64,000 nucleotides of DNA, taken from NCBI GenBank assembly GCA_049941595.1, contig JBNFNA010000003.1, forward strand, positions 62,001-126,000. The letters run 5' to 3'. Source of the DNA: Pasteurella sp049941595 (lineage in GTDB: Bacteria; Pseudomonadota; Gammaproteobacteria; Enterobacterales; Pasteurellaceae). The translations under genes and the position numbers were made by a program. Positions 1 through 9,513 of the stretch are shown here, piece after piece; position 1 is the first letter of the stretch, and every line of letters begins with the position of its first letter. Below the pieces are notes generated by a model that was given only the letters and a program-made list of their open reading frames with translations, was not told the origin of the DNA and made no database searches.

Positions 1-182
1 CACAGTGCCAATACACCACAGGTGATGATCGCATAAGGCACGCTACCGCTTTCCGTTAAAAAATACAGTGCGTAATCCAAATTTGTCATTACATCGTTTG
101 CATTCCATTGCCACGCAAAAATCCAAGCAAAAAAAGGGACAATACAAAGTAATAAGGTATATAATGACAATCTTTTTAACAT
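1..182 (-). CDS. pgpB: PgpB-like phosphatidylglycerophosphatase, N-terminal part (cut by window edge)
   Basis: Only the first 60 or so codons are present; the gene runs off the left edge. The visible protein begins MLKRLSLYTLLLCIVPFF, a hydrophobic first membrane segment, then a short periplasmic stretch and the motif LTESGSVPYAIITC. This matches the N-terminus of the PAP2-family phosphatase PgpB, which removes phosphate from phosphatidylglycerophosphate and undecaprenyl pyrophosphate in the inner membrane. It lies divergent from ribA, the arrangement I remember in H. influenzae. An in-frame ATG at 194 is the alternative start. The PAP2 catalytic motifs are outside the window. Confidence 0.75.
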   Translation of the reverse strand, partial: MLKRLSLYTLLLCIVPFFAWIFAWQWNANDVMTNLDYALYFLTESGSVPYAIITCGVLAL

Positions 183-257
183 ATTCGTAACCATAAAGTT
201 GATAATCTGTAGAAAGCGTATTCTATCAGAGAACATACAAAAGCATAAGGATTGATT

Positions 258-911
258 ATGGCAAAAATTCAACGTGTCACAGAAGCCAATTTACCAACCG
301 AATTTGGTATTTTTCGAATTGTTGGCTTTGAATTTCCTGACACAAAAAAAGAACACGTAGCCTTAGTATTAGGTGATGTAAGCAATAGTGATGAACCTGT
401 TCTCGCACGAATTCACTCTGAATGTTTAACGGGTGATGCTTTACATAGCTTAAAATGCGATTGTGGTTTCCAACTTGCGGCAGCACTACGTCAAATCAGC
501 CAAGAAGGCCGCGGTGTTTTAATTTATCATAGAGAAGAAGGTCGTGGCATCGGTTTGATTAATAAAATCCGCGCTTATTCATTGCAAGATCAAGGTATGG
601 ATACGATCGAGGCGAACTTAGCACTTGGTTTTGCTGCTGATGAACGTAACTTTGATGTTTGTGCAGATATGTTTGATTTACTCGGCGTGAAAAAAGTGCG
701 TTTATTAACCAACAACCCGAACAAAATTGAAACAATGAAAAAAGCGGGTATCAATGTGGTTGAGCGTGTTGCCTTAAATGTGGGTGAAAACCGCTACAAT
801 ACAGAATATTTAGACACTAAAGCCAAAAAAATGGGGCATTTTATTGTGCATAATGATCAAAAACATTTATTGGAATGTCCTTACTGCAACGAAGAAGTAC
901 CACGAAAATAA
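258..911 (+). CDS. ribA: GTP cyclohydrolase II
   Basis: 217 residues. Opens the imidazole ring of GTP, releasing formate and pyrophosphate, to give the first riboflavin precursor. The zinc-binding cysteines are visible as Cys56, Cys67 and Cys69 in ECLTGDALHSLKCDCG, followed by the GTP-binding HREEGRGIGL segment. Length is normal for a stand-alone enzyme without a fused RibB domain. ATG 258 is chosen over an in-frame TTG at 252 because AAGG at 247-250 is well spaced from the ATG. The gene stands alone with its own terminator. Confidence 0.95.
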   Translation: MAKIQRVTEANLPTEFGIFRIVGFEFPDTKKEHVALVLGDVSNSDEPVLARIHSECLTGDALHSLKCDCGFQLAAALRQISQEGRGVLIYHREEGRGIGLINKIRAYSLQDQGMDTIEANLALGFAADERNFDVCADMFDLLGVKKVRLLTNNPNKIETMKKAGINVVERVALNVGENRYNTEYLDTKAKKMGHFIVHNDQKHLLECPYCNEEVPRK

Positions 912-926
912 AAGACGCCATAAAAA

Positions 927-950
927 TTGCCCACTGTAAAATGTGGGCAA
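927..950 (+). terminator. Terminator after ribA
   Basis: An 8-bp perfect stem (TTGCCCAC / GTGGGCAA) with an 8-nt loop starts 15 bases after the ribA stop and is followed by a T-rich run (AATTTTATT). Confidence 0.75.
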
Positions 951-998
951 AATTTTATTAAAAACGACCGCACTTTCCCGACAAAAGCACTTCACTCA

Positions 999-2564
999 TT
1001 ATTGTGTTTTTACTTTTCGAAATACATCTTTGCTGTAAATCACACCCGTCGGATTATCTAAGTTAAAACCATTCAAGGTTGGATGCACCCAAACTGGGAT
1101 CTTATATTGAAAAATCGGCAATACCGCATTATCACTTTGTAAAATTTGCCCTAATTGCGCATAGATACTCTGACGCTCCGCATCGTTCACCAACGTTAAC
1201 GTTTTTTCTAGCAACTCATCGACTTTGGGATTGGCATAGAACATTTTGTTATCGGGCCCTTTTGAGTAAAACACATTCAAAAATGCCGACGGATCGTGAT
1301 AATCCGCACACCAACCAGAGCGGATAATTTGGAAATCCCCTTTGCTACGTTTTTCAAGCAACGTTTGCAAATTTACCGCTTCGGTGCTTACGCGTAACAT
1401 ATCTGATTGCGATAACATTCTGACCAAGCGTTGCGCAATATTTGAATGAATGTTGCCTTGATCGTGTGTAATCTTTAATTGCAACGGCTTTGTTTCTGTA
1501 ACGCCAAATTGCCCGAACACTTGCTCAACCACCACCGGTTCCCAAGTGTTTTCTTGATCCATTTGCATTGCATAAGGCAATAAATTGGTCGTTGTCATCA
1601 TTTGTGGTGCAACTTGCTGAACAATATCCCTTGCCGACACCATCGAAACTAACGCTTTTCTGACCGCACTTTTGCTCAACATAGGATCTTTCATATTAAA
1701 TTCGTAAAAATAGGTACAGTTTTGCGGAAAATAAGGGCTATTTTCAGGTACAATTTTTGGCTGTTGCACGATGTCTAAGGCGGTAATATTTTGGTTTTCC
1801 GCTAATTTTTGATAATCCACAAATTTAAAAGAAGCTTTTTGTGCTGCCCAATAGTGAGGATTTTTTTCCAAATGAATGAGATTGGCATTTTGATTGACTA
1901 AACGATACGCACCATTGCCTACAAACTGTGCAGACTCGTGGGCATAACGAGGTAACAAGGCTATATGTGCCAGCATATGTGGTAAATACGGCGTTGCTTT
2001 TTCAAGTTGAATGCGCAAAACACGGTTATCAATGGCTTCAATCCCTAATTTGTCTGCAGTCATCTCACCGCTTATCACCGATTGCGCATTTTCGATATTT
2101 AAAAACGCTAAATAAGATTTTAAATCGCTGTTTGCACGTGCTAAATTTTGCCAACTGTTCACAAAATCTTGTGCAATGATCGCCTCTCCGGTAGACCATT
2201 TTGCCCCTTCACGCAAAACGAAGAACCAAGTTTTGTTATCTTCTGTTTTCCAACTTTCAGCCACCGCCGGAATGAGCTTGCCTTGGCTATCATAAGCCGT
2301 CAGCCCTTCTAACAAATCACGCAAGAAAGTGCTTTGATCGCTATTTTGTGCCGAATGAGGATCGAGTAATAAATCACTATACACACCACGCACCAATAAT
2401 TCGCGACTAGGTTCGACATTCACAACGGTATTATTATCTTTGGGAGGTTGAGGAGGCTGGACAGGATTTTCTTTAGGTTCGCACGCAAGTAAGGAAAAAA
2501 ACGCTGTAAAAAGGACCGCACTTTTGATTTTGCTGCTGAGATGAGAGGTGTCGAATCTAAACAT
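999..2564 (-). CDS. Peptide-type ABC solute-binding lipoprotein (family 5, OppA/DppA-like)
   Basis: 521 residues. N-terminal basic and hydrophobic signal with lipobox LLAC, giving a lipidated Cys28, then a proline/asparagine-rich linker. The body has the family 5 binding-protein pattern: DLLEGLTAYDSQGKLIPAVAESW near residue 90, the GAYRL region, and the C-terminal GWCADYHDPSAFL segment typical of oligopeptide/dipeptide binders. Expected to be a periplasm-facing lipoprotein delivering peptides to an ABC permease, but no permease or ATPase genes adjoin, so it probably serves a transporter encoded elsewhere. The same orphan sits between ribA and prlC in H. influenzae as I recall. Substrate unknown. 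An uptake signal lies inside the signal-peptide coding region. Confidence 0.85.
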   Translation of the reverse strand: MFRFDTSHLSSKIKSAVLFTAFFSLLACEPKENPVQPPQPPKDNNTVVNVEPSRELLVRGVYSDLLLDPHSAQNSDQSTFLRDLLEGLTAYDSQGKLIPAVAESWKTEDNKTWFFVLREGAKWSTGEAIIAQDFVNSWQNLARANSDLKSYLAFLNIENAQSVISGEMTADKLGIEAIDNRVLRIQLEKATPYLPHMLAHIALLPRYAHESAQFVGNGAYRLVNQNANLIHLEKNPHYWAAQKASFKFVDYQKLAENQNITALDIVQQPKIVPENSPYFPQNCTYFYEFNMKDPMLSKSAVRKALVSMVSARDIVQQVAPQMMTTTNLLPYAMQMDQENTWEPVVVEQVFGQFGVTETKPLQLKITHDQGNIHSNIAQRLVRMLSQSDMLRVSTEAVNLQTLLEKRSKGDFQIIRSGWCADYHDPSAFLNVFYSKGPDNKMFYANPKVDELLEKTLTLVNDAERQSIYAQLGQILQSDNAVLPIFQYKIPVWVHPTLNGFNLDNPTGVIYSKDVFRKVKTQ

Positions 2565-2606
2565 ACGAAAATTCCCTAAAAATAAGGGCTATTATAACGA
2601 CAATAT

Positions 2607-2641
2607 AAAAGGCTGTTAACCTTTAAGTTCAACAGCCTTTT
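2607..2641 (-). terminator. Terminator after ybaN-like gene
   Basis: An 11-bp stem (AAAAGGCTGTT / AACAGCCTTTT) with a 13-nt loop lies directly downstream of the minus-strand gene at 2658-3023 and ends in T residues on that strand. Confidence 0.7.
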
Positions 2642-2657
2642 AATAATTTCGTTTGTT

Positions 2658-3023
2658 CTAGCTTTGCTTGATCGTTTTGATCCAGAAGAAAAAGAACCAA
2701 TATTTTGTTAATAACACAAGGACGATAACTGTGCGTCCGAATACACTTGGCGTGAAGTAAAAGCCGATGGACAACATAATTGTCGCAAATAATAAAATCC
2801 AGAATTTTGATTTTTGGCTTAACGCACGCTCTTCTTTAAAGGTTTTTAAATGCTTTTTGTATAACTCAGTTTGTAAAAACCAGTTATGTAAACGATCTGA
2901 ACCTTTTGCAAAGAAGAAAAGAGTTAATAACAAAAATGGCGTGGCTGGTAATAGAGGTAAAATGATACCCAATACACCTAAGCCAAGAAAAATAAACCCT
3001 AATGTGATATAGATCGCTTTCAT
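2658..3023 (-). CDS. ybaN: DUF454 / YbaN-family inner-membrane protein
   Basis: 121 residues. Small membrane protein of unknown biochemical function. Visible features: an N-terminal hydrophobic hairpin (LGFIFLGLGVLGIILPLLPATPF) with the family's conserved PLLPATPF turn, a polar middle containing FAKGSDRLHNWF, and two C-terminal membrane segments. RBS AAAGGA precedes the ATG. It is convergent with the lipoprotein gene's promoter side and divergent from prlC. The family call rests on the PLLPATPFLLL and SDRLHNWL-type motifs. Confidence 0.8.
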   Translation of the reverse strand: MKAIYITLGFIFLGLGVLGIILPLLPATPFLLLTLFFFAKGSDRLHNWFLQTELYKKHLKTFKEERALSQKSKFWILLFATIMLSIGFYFTPSVFGRTVIVLVLLTKYWFFFFWIKTIKQS

Positions 3024-3144
3024 AAAAATCCTTTAGAATAAAAACAATTCTCAATTATATATATTTTTGCGAAATTTTAAAGCTTGAATTTGAAAAAAAT
3101 TCCCCCATATAAGAAAAACATTTGCTTAAAAATAAGGATATCTT

Positions 3145-5184
3145 ATGACAAACCCATTACTTACCTTTGAAGGCTTGCCACCATTCTCTTCTATCAAGCC
3201 TGAACACGTTCAACCAGCGGTTGAAAAACGTATCCAAGATAGCCGCGAAAATATTGAAAAATTAGTCCAACAAGACCACATCACTTGGGAAAACTTCATT
3301 TTGCCATTAACCGAAATGGGCGACCTGTTCAGCAAAACTTGGTCACCGGTTTCGCATCTTAACTCTGTCAAAAACAGCCCTGAATTGCGTGAAGCTTATC
3401 AAGCTTGCTTACCGATTTTATCAGAATACAGTACTTGGGTTGGTCAACACGAAGGCTTATATAATGCTTATGAAAAGCTAAAAAACAGCCCAGAATTTGA
3501 AAACTATGATCTTGCACAAAAGAAAACCATTGAAAATGCACTACGTGATTTCAAACTTTCTGGAATTTCTTTACCTGCTGAAAAACAAAAACGCTACGGC
3601 GAAATTTCTGCACGTTTATCTGAATTAAGCTCGCAATTTAGCAACAATGTGCTCGATGCGACAATGGGTTGGGATAAAGTCATTGAGGATGTTGATCTAC
3701 TCAAAGGCTTACCAGAGTCTGCATTACAAGCAGCAAAACAATCCGCAGAAAGCAAAGGTTTAACGGGTTACCGTTTCACGCTTGAAATTCCAAGCTATTT
3801 ACCCGTAATGACTTACTGTGAGAATCGTGAGTTACGTGAAGAAATGTATCGTGCGTTTGTCACGCGTGCTTCAGATCAAGGCCCGAATGCAGGTAAATGG
3901 GACAACACTGCGATTATGGAAGAAATTCTGAATTTACGTGTTGAGCTTGCCAAATTGTTAGATTTCAACACTTATACTGAGCTTTCTCTTGCCACCAAAA
4001 TGGCAGAAAACCCACAACAAGTATTGGATTTCTTAGATAATTTAGCAAAACGTTCAAAAGCACAAGGTGAAAAAGAGCTCGCTGAATTAAAAACATTTTG
4101 CGAAACACACTTCAATGTGACCGCACTTGAAGCTTGGGATATTGCTTTTTATAGCGAAAAACAAAAACAGCACCTTTACTCAATTAATGACGAAGAACTT
4201 CGCCCATATTTCCCTGAAAATCGTGTACTGGCTGGCTTATTTGAATTAATCAAACGCATTTTTAACATTCGTGCAGTAGAACGCTTTGATGTGGATACGT
4301 GGCATAAAGATGTCCGTTTCTTTGATTTAATTGATGAAACTGACAATGTACGCGGCAGTTTCTATTTAGATTTATACGCTCGCGAAAACAAACGTGGCGG
4401 CGCGTGGATGGACGATTGTATTGGCCGCCGTCGTAAAGCAAATGGTGAAATCCAAAAACCAGTTGCTTATTTAACTTGTAACTTCAATGCTCCTATTGGC
4501 AACAAACCAGCATTATTCACACACGATGAAGTCACTACGTTATTCCACGAGTTTGGTCACGGTATTCACCATATGTTGACTCAAATTGATGTGGCAGATG
4601 TGGCTGGTATTAATGGCGTGCCTTGGGATGCTGTGGAATTACCAAGCCAATTCTTAGAAAACTGGTGCTGGGAAGCAGAAGCACTTGATTTCATTTCAGG
4701 TCACTATGAAACTGGCGAGCCGTTACCAAAAGAAAAACTGGCTCAATTACTGAAAGCGAAAAACTTCCAAGCTGCAATGTTTGTTCTTCGCCAATTAGAA
4801 TTTGGATTGTTTGATTTCCGCTTGCATCACCATTTTGATCCAAGCAAACAAAATCAAATTTTAGACACGTTAAAAGCAGTAAAAGAAGAAGTGGCAGTGA
4901 TTACAGGCGTTGAGTGGGCAAGAGCACCACATAGCTTCAGCCATATTTTTGCTGGTGGCTACTCTGCTGGCTATTACAGCTATTTATGGGCAGAAGTGTT
5001 ATCCGCAGATGCATTTTCTCGTTTTGAAGAAGAAGGGAGCTTCAACCCAGAAACAGGTAAATCGTTCTTAAATGAAATTTTAAGCCGAGGTGGCTCTGAA
5101 GAACCAATGACGTTATTCAAACGCTTCCGCGGTAGAGAACCACAATTAGATGCGTTATTAAGACATAAAGGCATCGCAAACTAA
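3145..5184 (+). CDS. prlC: Oligopeptidase A (M3 zinc metallopeptidase)
   Basis: 679 residues, close to the E. coli enzyme. Cytoplasmic oligopeptidase that degrades short peptides, including cleaved signal peptides. The M3 zinc site HEFGH is at residues 468-472, with the downstream glutamate expected in ENWCWE. The N-terminal LLTFEGLPPFSSIKPEHV segment and the C-terminal FAGGYSAGYYSYLWAEVLSADAF block are family signatures. RBS AAGGATATC precedes ATG 3145. Monocistronic, with a terminator built on an inverted uptake signal. Confidence 0.95.
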   Translation: MTNPLLTFEGLPPFSSIKPEHVQPAVEKRIQDSRENIEKLVQQDHITWENFILPLTEMGDLFSKTWSPVSHLNSVKNSPELREAYQACLPILSEYSTWVGQHEGLYNAYEKLKNSPEFENYDLAQKKTIENALRDFKLSGISLPAEKQKRYGEISARLSELSSQFSNNVLDATMGWDKVIEDVDLLKGLPESALQAAKQSAESKGLTGYRFTLEIPSYLPVMTYCENRELREEMYRAFVTRASDQGPNAGKWDNTAIMEEILNLRVELAKLLDFNTYTELSLATKMAENPQQVLDFLDNLAKRSKAQGEKELAELKTFCETHFNVTALEAWDIAFYSEKQKQHLYSINDEELRPYFPENRVLAGLFELIKRIFNIRAVERFDVDTWHKDVRFFDLIDETDNVRGSFYLDLYARENKRGGAWMDDCIGRRRKANGEIQKPVAYLTCNFNAPIGNKPALFTHDEVTTLFHEFGHGIHHMLTQIDVADVAGINGVPWDAVELPSQFLENWCWEAEALDFISGHYETGEPLPKEKLAQLLKAKNFQAAMFVLRQLEFGLFDFRLHHHFDPSKQNQILDTLKAVKEEVAVITGVEWARAPHSFSHIFAGGYSAGYYSYLWAEVLSADAFSRFEEEGSFNPETGKSFLNEILSRGGSEEPMTLFKRFRGREPQLDALLRHKGIAN

Positions 5185-5218
5185 AGGCTCTATTTATCAG
5201 AATAGCGAAAAAAAAAAC

Positions 5219-5247
5219 AACCGCACTTCATCATTGATAGTGCGGTT
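5219..5247 (+). terminator. prlC terminator made from an inverted uptake signal
   Basis: AACCGCACT (5219-5227) pairs with AGTGCGGTT (5239-5247), followed by TATTTTTT. The left arm is a perfect uptake signal; the right arm has T instead of A at the first position of the motif. Confidence 0.85.
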
Positions 5248-5629
5248 ATTTTTTAATGATTATTTGCATATTTAGGAGCAAGTTCAAATTTATAATTAGC
5301 GTTATCAAGACACTGACTGATTATATAAATATGAATTAATTCGAATCTAAAAAAATCTGCAAGGATAACAGCCTGATAATAAAAATAGACTGATATAGAT
5401 TAGTTTAAAATGGATCTTCATCATATATTCCATACACTTTACTATTTATTGAATTAAATAAGCTAGCGCTCGTCTTTGACGAGTGCTTTAATCAAACCAC
5501 ACGCCAGTTAACACAAGCAAGATATCAATTGCTCACATCCCCCCAGGATACAAAAACGGTCAATTTCTCAAAGTAAAACTTTTTTGAAATTGACCGCGCT
5601 TTTACGATGGATATGCGTTTAAGTTTATA
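5248..5629. other. 382-bp gene-free interval with two hairpins
   Basis: No ORF with a credible start or RBS. It holds an AT-rich stretch (5260-5460), a hairpin at 5465-5487 (AGCGCTCGTC, TTT loop, GACGAGTGCT, one G-T pair) of unknown role, and the autotransporter terminator at 5557-5596. It is probably decayed or spacer DNA between two transcription units. Confidence 0.5.
5557..5596 (-). terminator. Terminator after the autotransporter gene
   Basis: An 11-bp perfect stem, CGGTCAATTTC (5557-5567) with GAAATTGACCG (5586-5596), sits 33 bases past the stop and is followed on the minus strand by TTTTTG. The stem carries an extended uptake signal with one mismatch (GCGCGGTCAATTT). Confidence 0.7.
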
Positions 5630-8600
5630 TTAAAAATAATATACGCCCCCGATACTTAAGATAGTGCCTTCTTTTTTCCCCTCTTGAATCGATAAGCTGT
5701 ATTTTGATTCTAAGGTAAAATTATTGGTGATTTTATAGGCTAATCCAGCATCAAAAAGTGTATTATGTTTTGCTTGCATTGCCCCTTTGATCAGGATATT
5801 ACTTGTGGTATCTCTAAATTTCGCATCAAAATCAAATTCTTGTGGATTTGGCGTATATGCATGTGCGATATTGGCAAACAAACGTATTTTCTCAAAATCT
5901 AATGCACCACGAACGCCTGCAACAAAAGCATTAACATCATAACGTTTTTTATCTGAATGAATACCAAAGGCAACATTTTCGCCAAATTGTCCTCGTGAAA
6001 TGATACTCATCTCACTGGCAAAAAAAGGATTTAAACTCACTTTATTCATAGCAAGTTGTGTGCCTAGTTCGGTATAAAGATGATAAATATGGCTTTGATA
6101 AGAGGCGGTTGTCGGTTTATCAATCACCACACGATCCACTTTGCTGTCAGCCTTTGTCATGCCTACTCGACCACTGAGATAGAATGGACCAAAATCATAG
6201 GCACCATAAAGCGATAAACTGGTGTGCTTGCTCTTGATACTGCCCGCATTTTCATTCAGTCTGGCGTGAGTATTGCCGACGACCACTGCAGCCCCCAAAG
6301 TCATGTCATCAAATTTACCATCTACCCCAAGCTGGGTCCCTGTTGTGCTAGCCTGTAGGTGAGAATAGCCTGTTTGACGCACGTGATTTTTCGCATATAA
6401 CCCATCTGCCCAAACCCCACTTTTCTCTGAGGTCAACAAGGAGGCAATACGTGTGCTTAATGTGCGATTGAACACTTGGCTTTGTTTGAACATCAAATTT
6501 TGGCTAGACGCATAAATTTCGCCAGACAAGGATTTTACAATTTGTGATAAATCGTCAGCATCGGCTTGCATAATCTTCGCCACGGCGGCACGCATATCGA
6601 CGCTCATCAGTGTCGCATAGCTTGGTTGGGCATCCGTTTTAGCGGTTTTTTCTGCTAATTCATCAAATGCTGTATCGAGATTTTTTGCAGAACGGAATAG
6701 GCTAGCGGTCATTGGGCGTTTTGTTTCCTCAAAAACATATGCCGTGCTATTTCGCTGATAATCCACTTCAACTTCGTTATTTTTTTGTTCAAAGCGGGAA
6801 ATATTAATATATTTAGAGACATTTTTTGATACGGCATAATCACCACTGTAATTTTTTATCTCTTTTGCTGTCAGGATTTTCCTTGTATTTTTATTGGTTG
6901 AAGGGAGAAAAACATTCTCAATATCTGCCACAATGTAGCCGTTGCCCATATCTATCGTGCCAGTAACATCAAGTTTTGCGGTATGAATATCAATCGCAAT
7001 TTTGGCTTTATTTGTGCCTTTATAATTTCCTGTTAGCTTAAGCCCTTGTCCATACACGCCGAGCTTTCCGCCATCATTATTTAGCTCATAGTTTTGTGTC
7101 CCTCCAATTTCTACTTTAGAATTGGAGTTTCTCGCAATCAATGCACCGTGCGGTTGGATTTTTACTTTCGAATGACTAAGTGCCCTTGAAAACTCTAATG
7201 CCCCATTTTCGATGACGGTATCGCCCGTATAATGATTATCCCCTTTAAGATATAGGGTGCCCGTACCTTGTTTACGAATACCCGCATCACCCACTAAATC
7301 ATTTGCCCAAGTGAGCTTCTCTTTTTTCTCATAGAGGCGATTATCGAAACTCACAGTAAGCAATCCCTCTTTATCCCGATTGGTTAACAAACGTTTGTCT
7401 AATCGAGCAGGACCGAGTAGTGCTCTTTCATTATTCAGTAGCCCCCATCCAAATTCGGAATCTGGCCCCTCAGTTAATTCACTTTTCCCTATTTTATTGG
7501 CGGTGGATAGCACCGTCACCACCACTAGATGGTTGTCCATCCAAGGGTATTTATTCCACACATTTGCCACAGTGGCTGTCACCGCTGGTGTAGCAAATGA
7601 TGTGCCTAGAATCGTATGGTAACAACCTCGAGGATTTTTTTTATCACCTCCCTCACATTCTTCTGGTGGAAGATAAATTTGATAATCCCCTAAGGCGGTG
7701 ATCCCCCAGTTTTTAGCCGCCTCTCCGATTTTATTTGAATAAGTGGTCTTTTTATCACGATCAGGTGTCGTAGCTGCCACGGTGATCCAGCCATTTCGAG
7801 CATCAGGATCATCCGTTGGGTGACGTGATTCCAACGATGCCAACTCCAAATTTTGGTTACCAGCAGCCCAAACAAAAATCTTATCTTCGTTAGCCAGTTT
7901 GCCTAGCTCGTTCACATAGTCAGCTTTAACCGCACCATTAAGCGAGGCTGTTCCATAAGAATTGTTAAAAATTTTTACGTCTTTTTTGATTAAGCGTCGA
8001 TAGTGATCGATATTCACATAAACTTGTCTAGCTTTTTCTGAGTGGTCATTTGAAGAATATCGTTTATCTTGTATTGCATTTGATTCCCCGTGCATTTTAG
8101 ACTGATCATTGGTTCTGGCAATAACCTGTGCCACCATGGTGCCATGATCACGTTTATCTGTTTCTTCAGAATCCTTTTGGTTAATAGAAAGCATTCGATT
8201 TTCGAGTGTTTTTTTATCTCTTAACCCTTTAGACTTATAAAAAAACGTATCTACAATCCCAATATCCTGTATTTTGCTTTCATCACTCTGTACTAGCGTT
8301 GGGATGGTTTCCTGATATACGCCCAAAAAATGTGCCTGGGAGTGAGCAAATCTCTCTTTATTCTCTTCCAATGCAGTTAGTGTATTGGCTGTCAAATGCA
8401 CATGATTTGCGATGGTTTCCGTTACTGTATGGGCTACTTCAGCAAGCGAATTGAAAGAAGAAAGCGCAGTAACAGTTGGCGTAGGTGAAGTTTCGCCTGC
8501 TAAACTAGGCGACACTTGAGGTGAATTGACATTTTCTGAAGGATTCACTGGTGCAGATGAATGGGAAGGGGCACCACCACCTCCACCGCCGCCACAGGCG

Positions 8601-8674
8601 ACAAGCATACAAGATAAGATTGGAGTGAGAATTTTATAGGTATTCTCGCTGGTAATTTTCGATCTTATTTTCAT
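5630..8674 (-). CDS. Subtilisin-type (S8) lipoprotein autotransporter protease, NalP/AspA-like
   Basis: 1014 residues. Type V secreted protease. A signal peptide with lipobox LVAC gives lipidated Cys27, followed by seven glycines. The S8 passenger shows Asp142 (GIVDTFF), His177 (RDHGTMVAQ), oxyanion Asn273 (WAAGNQN) and Ser359 (LGTSFATPA). A beta-helix-like region with TGDTVIENGALEFS repeats follows, and the last 270 or so residues form a beta-barrel ending in YYF. Lipidation plus a subtilase passenger recalls neisserial NalP/AspA, which trims other surface proteins; that role is inference here. The catalytic triad is intact and no homopolymeric tract is present, so expression looks constitutive at the DNA level. 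RBS AAAGGA precedes ATG. Confidence 0.88.
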   Translation of the reverse strand: MKIRSKITSENTYKILTPILSCMLVACGGGGGGGAPSHSSAPVNPSENVNSPQVSPSLAGETSPTPTVTALSSFNSLAEVAHTVTETIANHVHLTANTLTALEENKERFAHSQAHFLGVYQETIPTLVQSDESKIQDIGIVDTFFYKSKGLRDKKTLENRMLSINQKDSEETDKRDHGTMVAQVIARTNDQSKMHGESNAIQDKRYSSNDHSEKARQVYVNIDHYRRLIKKDVKIFNNSYGTASLNGAVKADYVNELGKLANEDKIFVWAAGNQNLELASLESRHPTDDPDARNGWITVAATTPDRDKKTTYSNKIGEAAKNWGITALGDYQIYLPPEECEGGDKKNPRGCYHTILGTSFATPAVTATVANVWNKYPWMDNHLVVVTVLSTANKIGKSELTEGPDSEFGWGLLNNERALLGPARLDKRLLTNRDKEGLLTVSFDNRLYEKKEKLTWANDLVGDAGIRKQGTGTLYLKGDNHYTGDTVIENGALEFSRALSHSKVKIQPHGALIARNSNSKVEIGGTQNYELNNDGGKLGVYGQGLKLTGNYKGTNKAKIAIDIHTAKLDVTGTIDMGNGYIVADIENVFLPSTNKNTRKILTAKEIKNYSGDYAVSKNVSKYINISRFEQKNNEVEVDYQRNSTAYVFEETKRPMTASLFRSAKNLDTAFDELAEKTAKTDAQPSYATLMSVDMRAAVAKIMQADADDLSQIVKSLSGEIYASSQNLMFKQSQVFNRTLSTRIASLLTSEKSGVWADGLYAKNHVRQTGYSHLQASTTGTQLGVDGKFDDMTLGAAVVVGNTHARLNENAGSIKSKHTSLSLYGAYDFGPFYLSGRVGMTKADSKVDRVVIDKPTTASYQSHIYHLYTELGTQLAMNKVSLNPFFASEMSIISRGQFGENVAFGIHSDKKRYDVNAFVAGVRGALDFEKIRLFANIAHAYTPNPQEFDFDAKFRDTTSNILIKGAMQAKHNTLFDAGLAYKITNNFTLESKYSLSIQEGKKEGTILSIGGVYYF

Positions 8675-8801
8675 TGTAAGTCCTTTATTTTTCTTTTATT
8701 CCATAACATACTCAATCAATTTCCTTATTTGATTAAGTTGGGTGAGATCATAGCATAATTTTCCTGATAAAAAACGTGGCTTATATCAAATTTTAGTACG
8801 T

Positions 8802-8827
8802 AATCAGCTCATTTAAATAAGCTGATT
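8802..8827 (-). terminator. Hairpin downstream of the 133-residue gene
   Basis: AATCAGCT and AGCTGATT form an 8-bp stem with a 10-nt AT loop between the unknown gene and the autotransporter promoter region. There is no clear T-run on the minus strand, so it may be a weak terminator or a chance dyad. Confidence 0.35.
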
Positions 8828-8909
8828 TGCTGTTTTATAGGATGCCGAATCCCATATAAAACCGTTGTAAAAGCTACCGCACTTCTACCGAATAGGAAAA
8901 TCATTCACA

Positions 8910-9311
8910 TTACATCATTATCGGACTTGCTTCATTCTTTCCTGCTTTAATCTCAACTCGTTCTTCCCAAATTTCCTCAGGAATATAAGATTCTTCCGCC
9001 TCTTCCTTCGTTAAGTCGCTAATTCCTTTCATATAAAGATTAGGCCAACTATCTTCTTCTATATATGCAAATTTAATATTAAAATCCATATTATTTGATA
9101 GAGAAAAAATATATTGGCTCCAATCTTGAGATGTTACTTCTTTTAGCTTTCTCATTAAAATCATAATTTCATCCTCAATTTCATAAAGTCTTTCCACCCT
9201 CCTGAATAGCTCTCTGGATAAATTGATCCTATAAAGGATATTTCTATAGCTTCTAACGGCATAATTTTCCACAAAATCTCCTATTTTTTGATATATTTTC
9301 CGTTCAACCAT
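8910..9311 (-). CDS. Unrecognised 133-residue acidic protein
   Basis: I do not recognise this protein. It has no signal peptide or membrane segment. The N-terminal half looks helical and charged (RVERLYEIEDEIMILMRKLKEV). The C-terminal half is acidic and aromatic (IEEDSWPNLYMKGIS, then EEAEESYIPEEIWEERVEI). A strong RBS (AGGAG, 7 nt before ATG) argues that it is translated. It lies alone between the autotransporter and the Nramp-like gene. Small acidic cytoplasmic proteins of this kind are often orphan immunity proteins, but no toxin gene is adjacent, so no function is assigned. Confidence 0.6.
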   Translation of the reverse strand: MVERKIYQKIGDFVENYAVRSYRNILYRINLSRELFRRVERLYEIEDEIMILMRKLKEVTSQDWSQYIFSLSNNMDFNIKFAYIEEDSWPNLYMKGISDLTKEEAEESYIPEEIWEERVEIKAGKNEASPIMM

Positions 9312-9513
9312 TCTATTCTCCTGTTGCTGTATTTTTAATTATGTATCTGGCTGTATTATATCGTTCCATTTCCAGCATATTTTGGGCTAATACTCACCTT
9401 GACTGTTGAACCTTTTCTAAGTGCTTTCATTATGTTTTCATCTTACGTGTTCAGGATTTAACTCTAATAAATGCGAAAAACATATCAAATAAAAAAGTGG
9501 ACACAAAAAAATA

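Noticed and set aside
8570..8600. Possible phase-variable tract coding the seven glycines of the autotransporter
   Set aside because: The codons are mixed (no homopolymer or short tandem repeat), so slipped-strand switching is unlikely.
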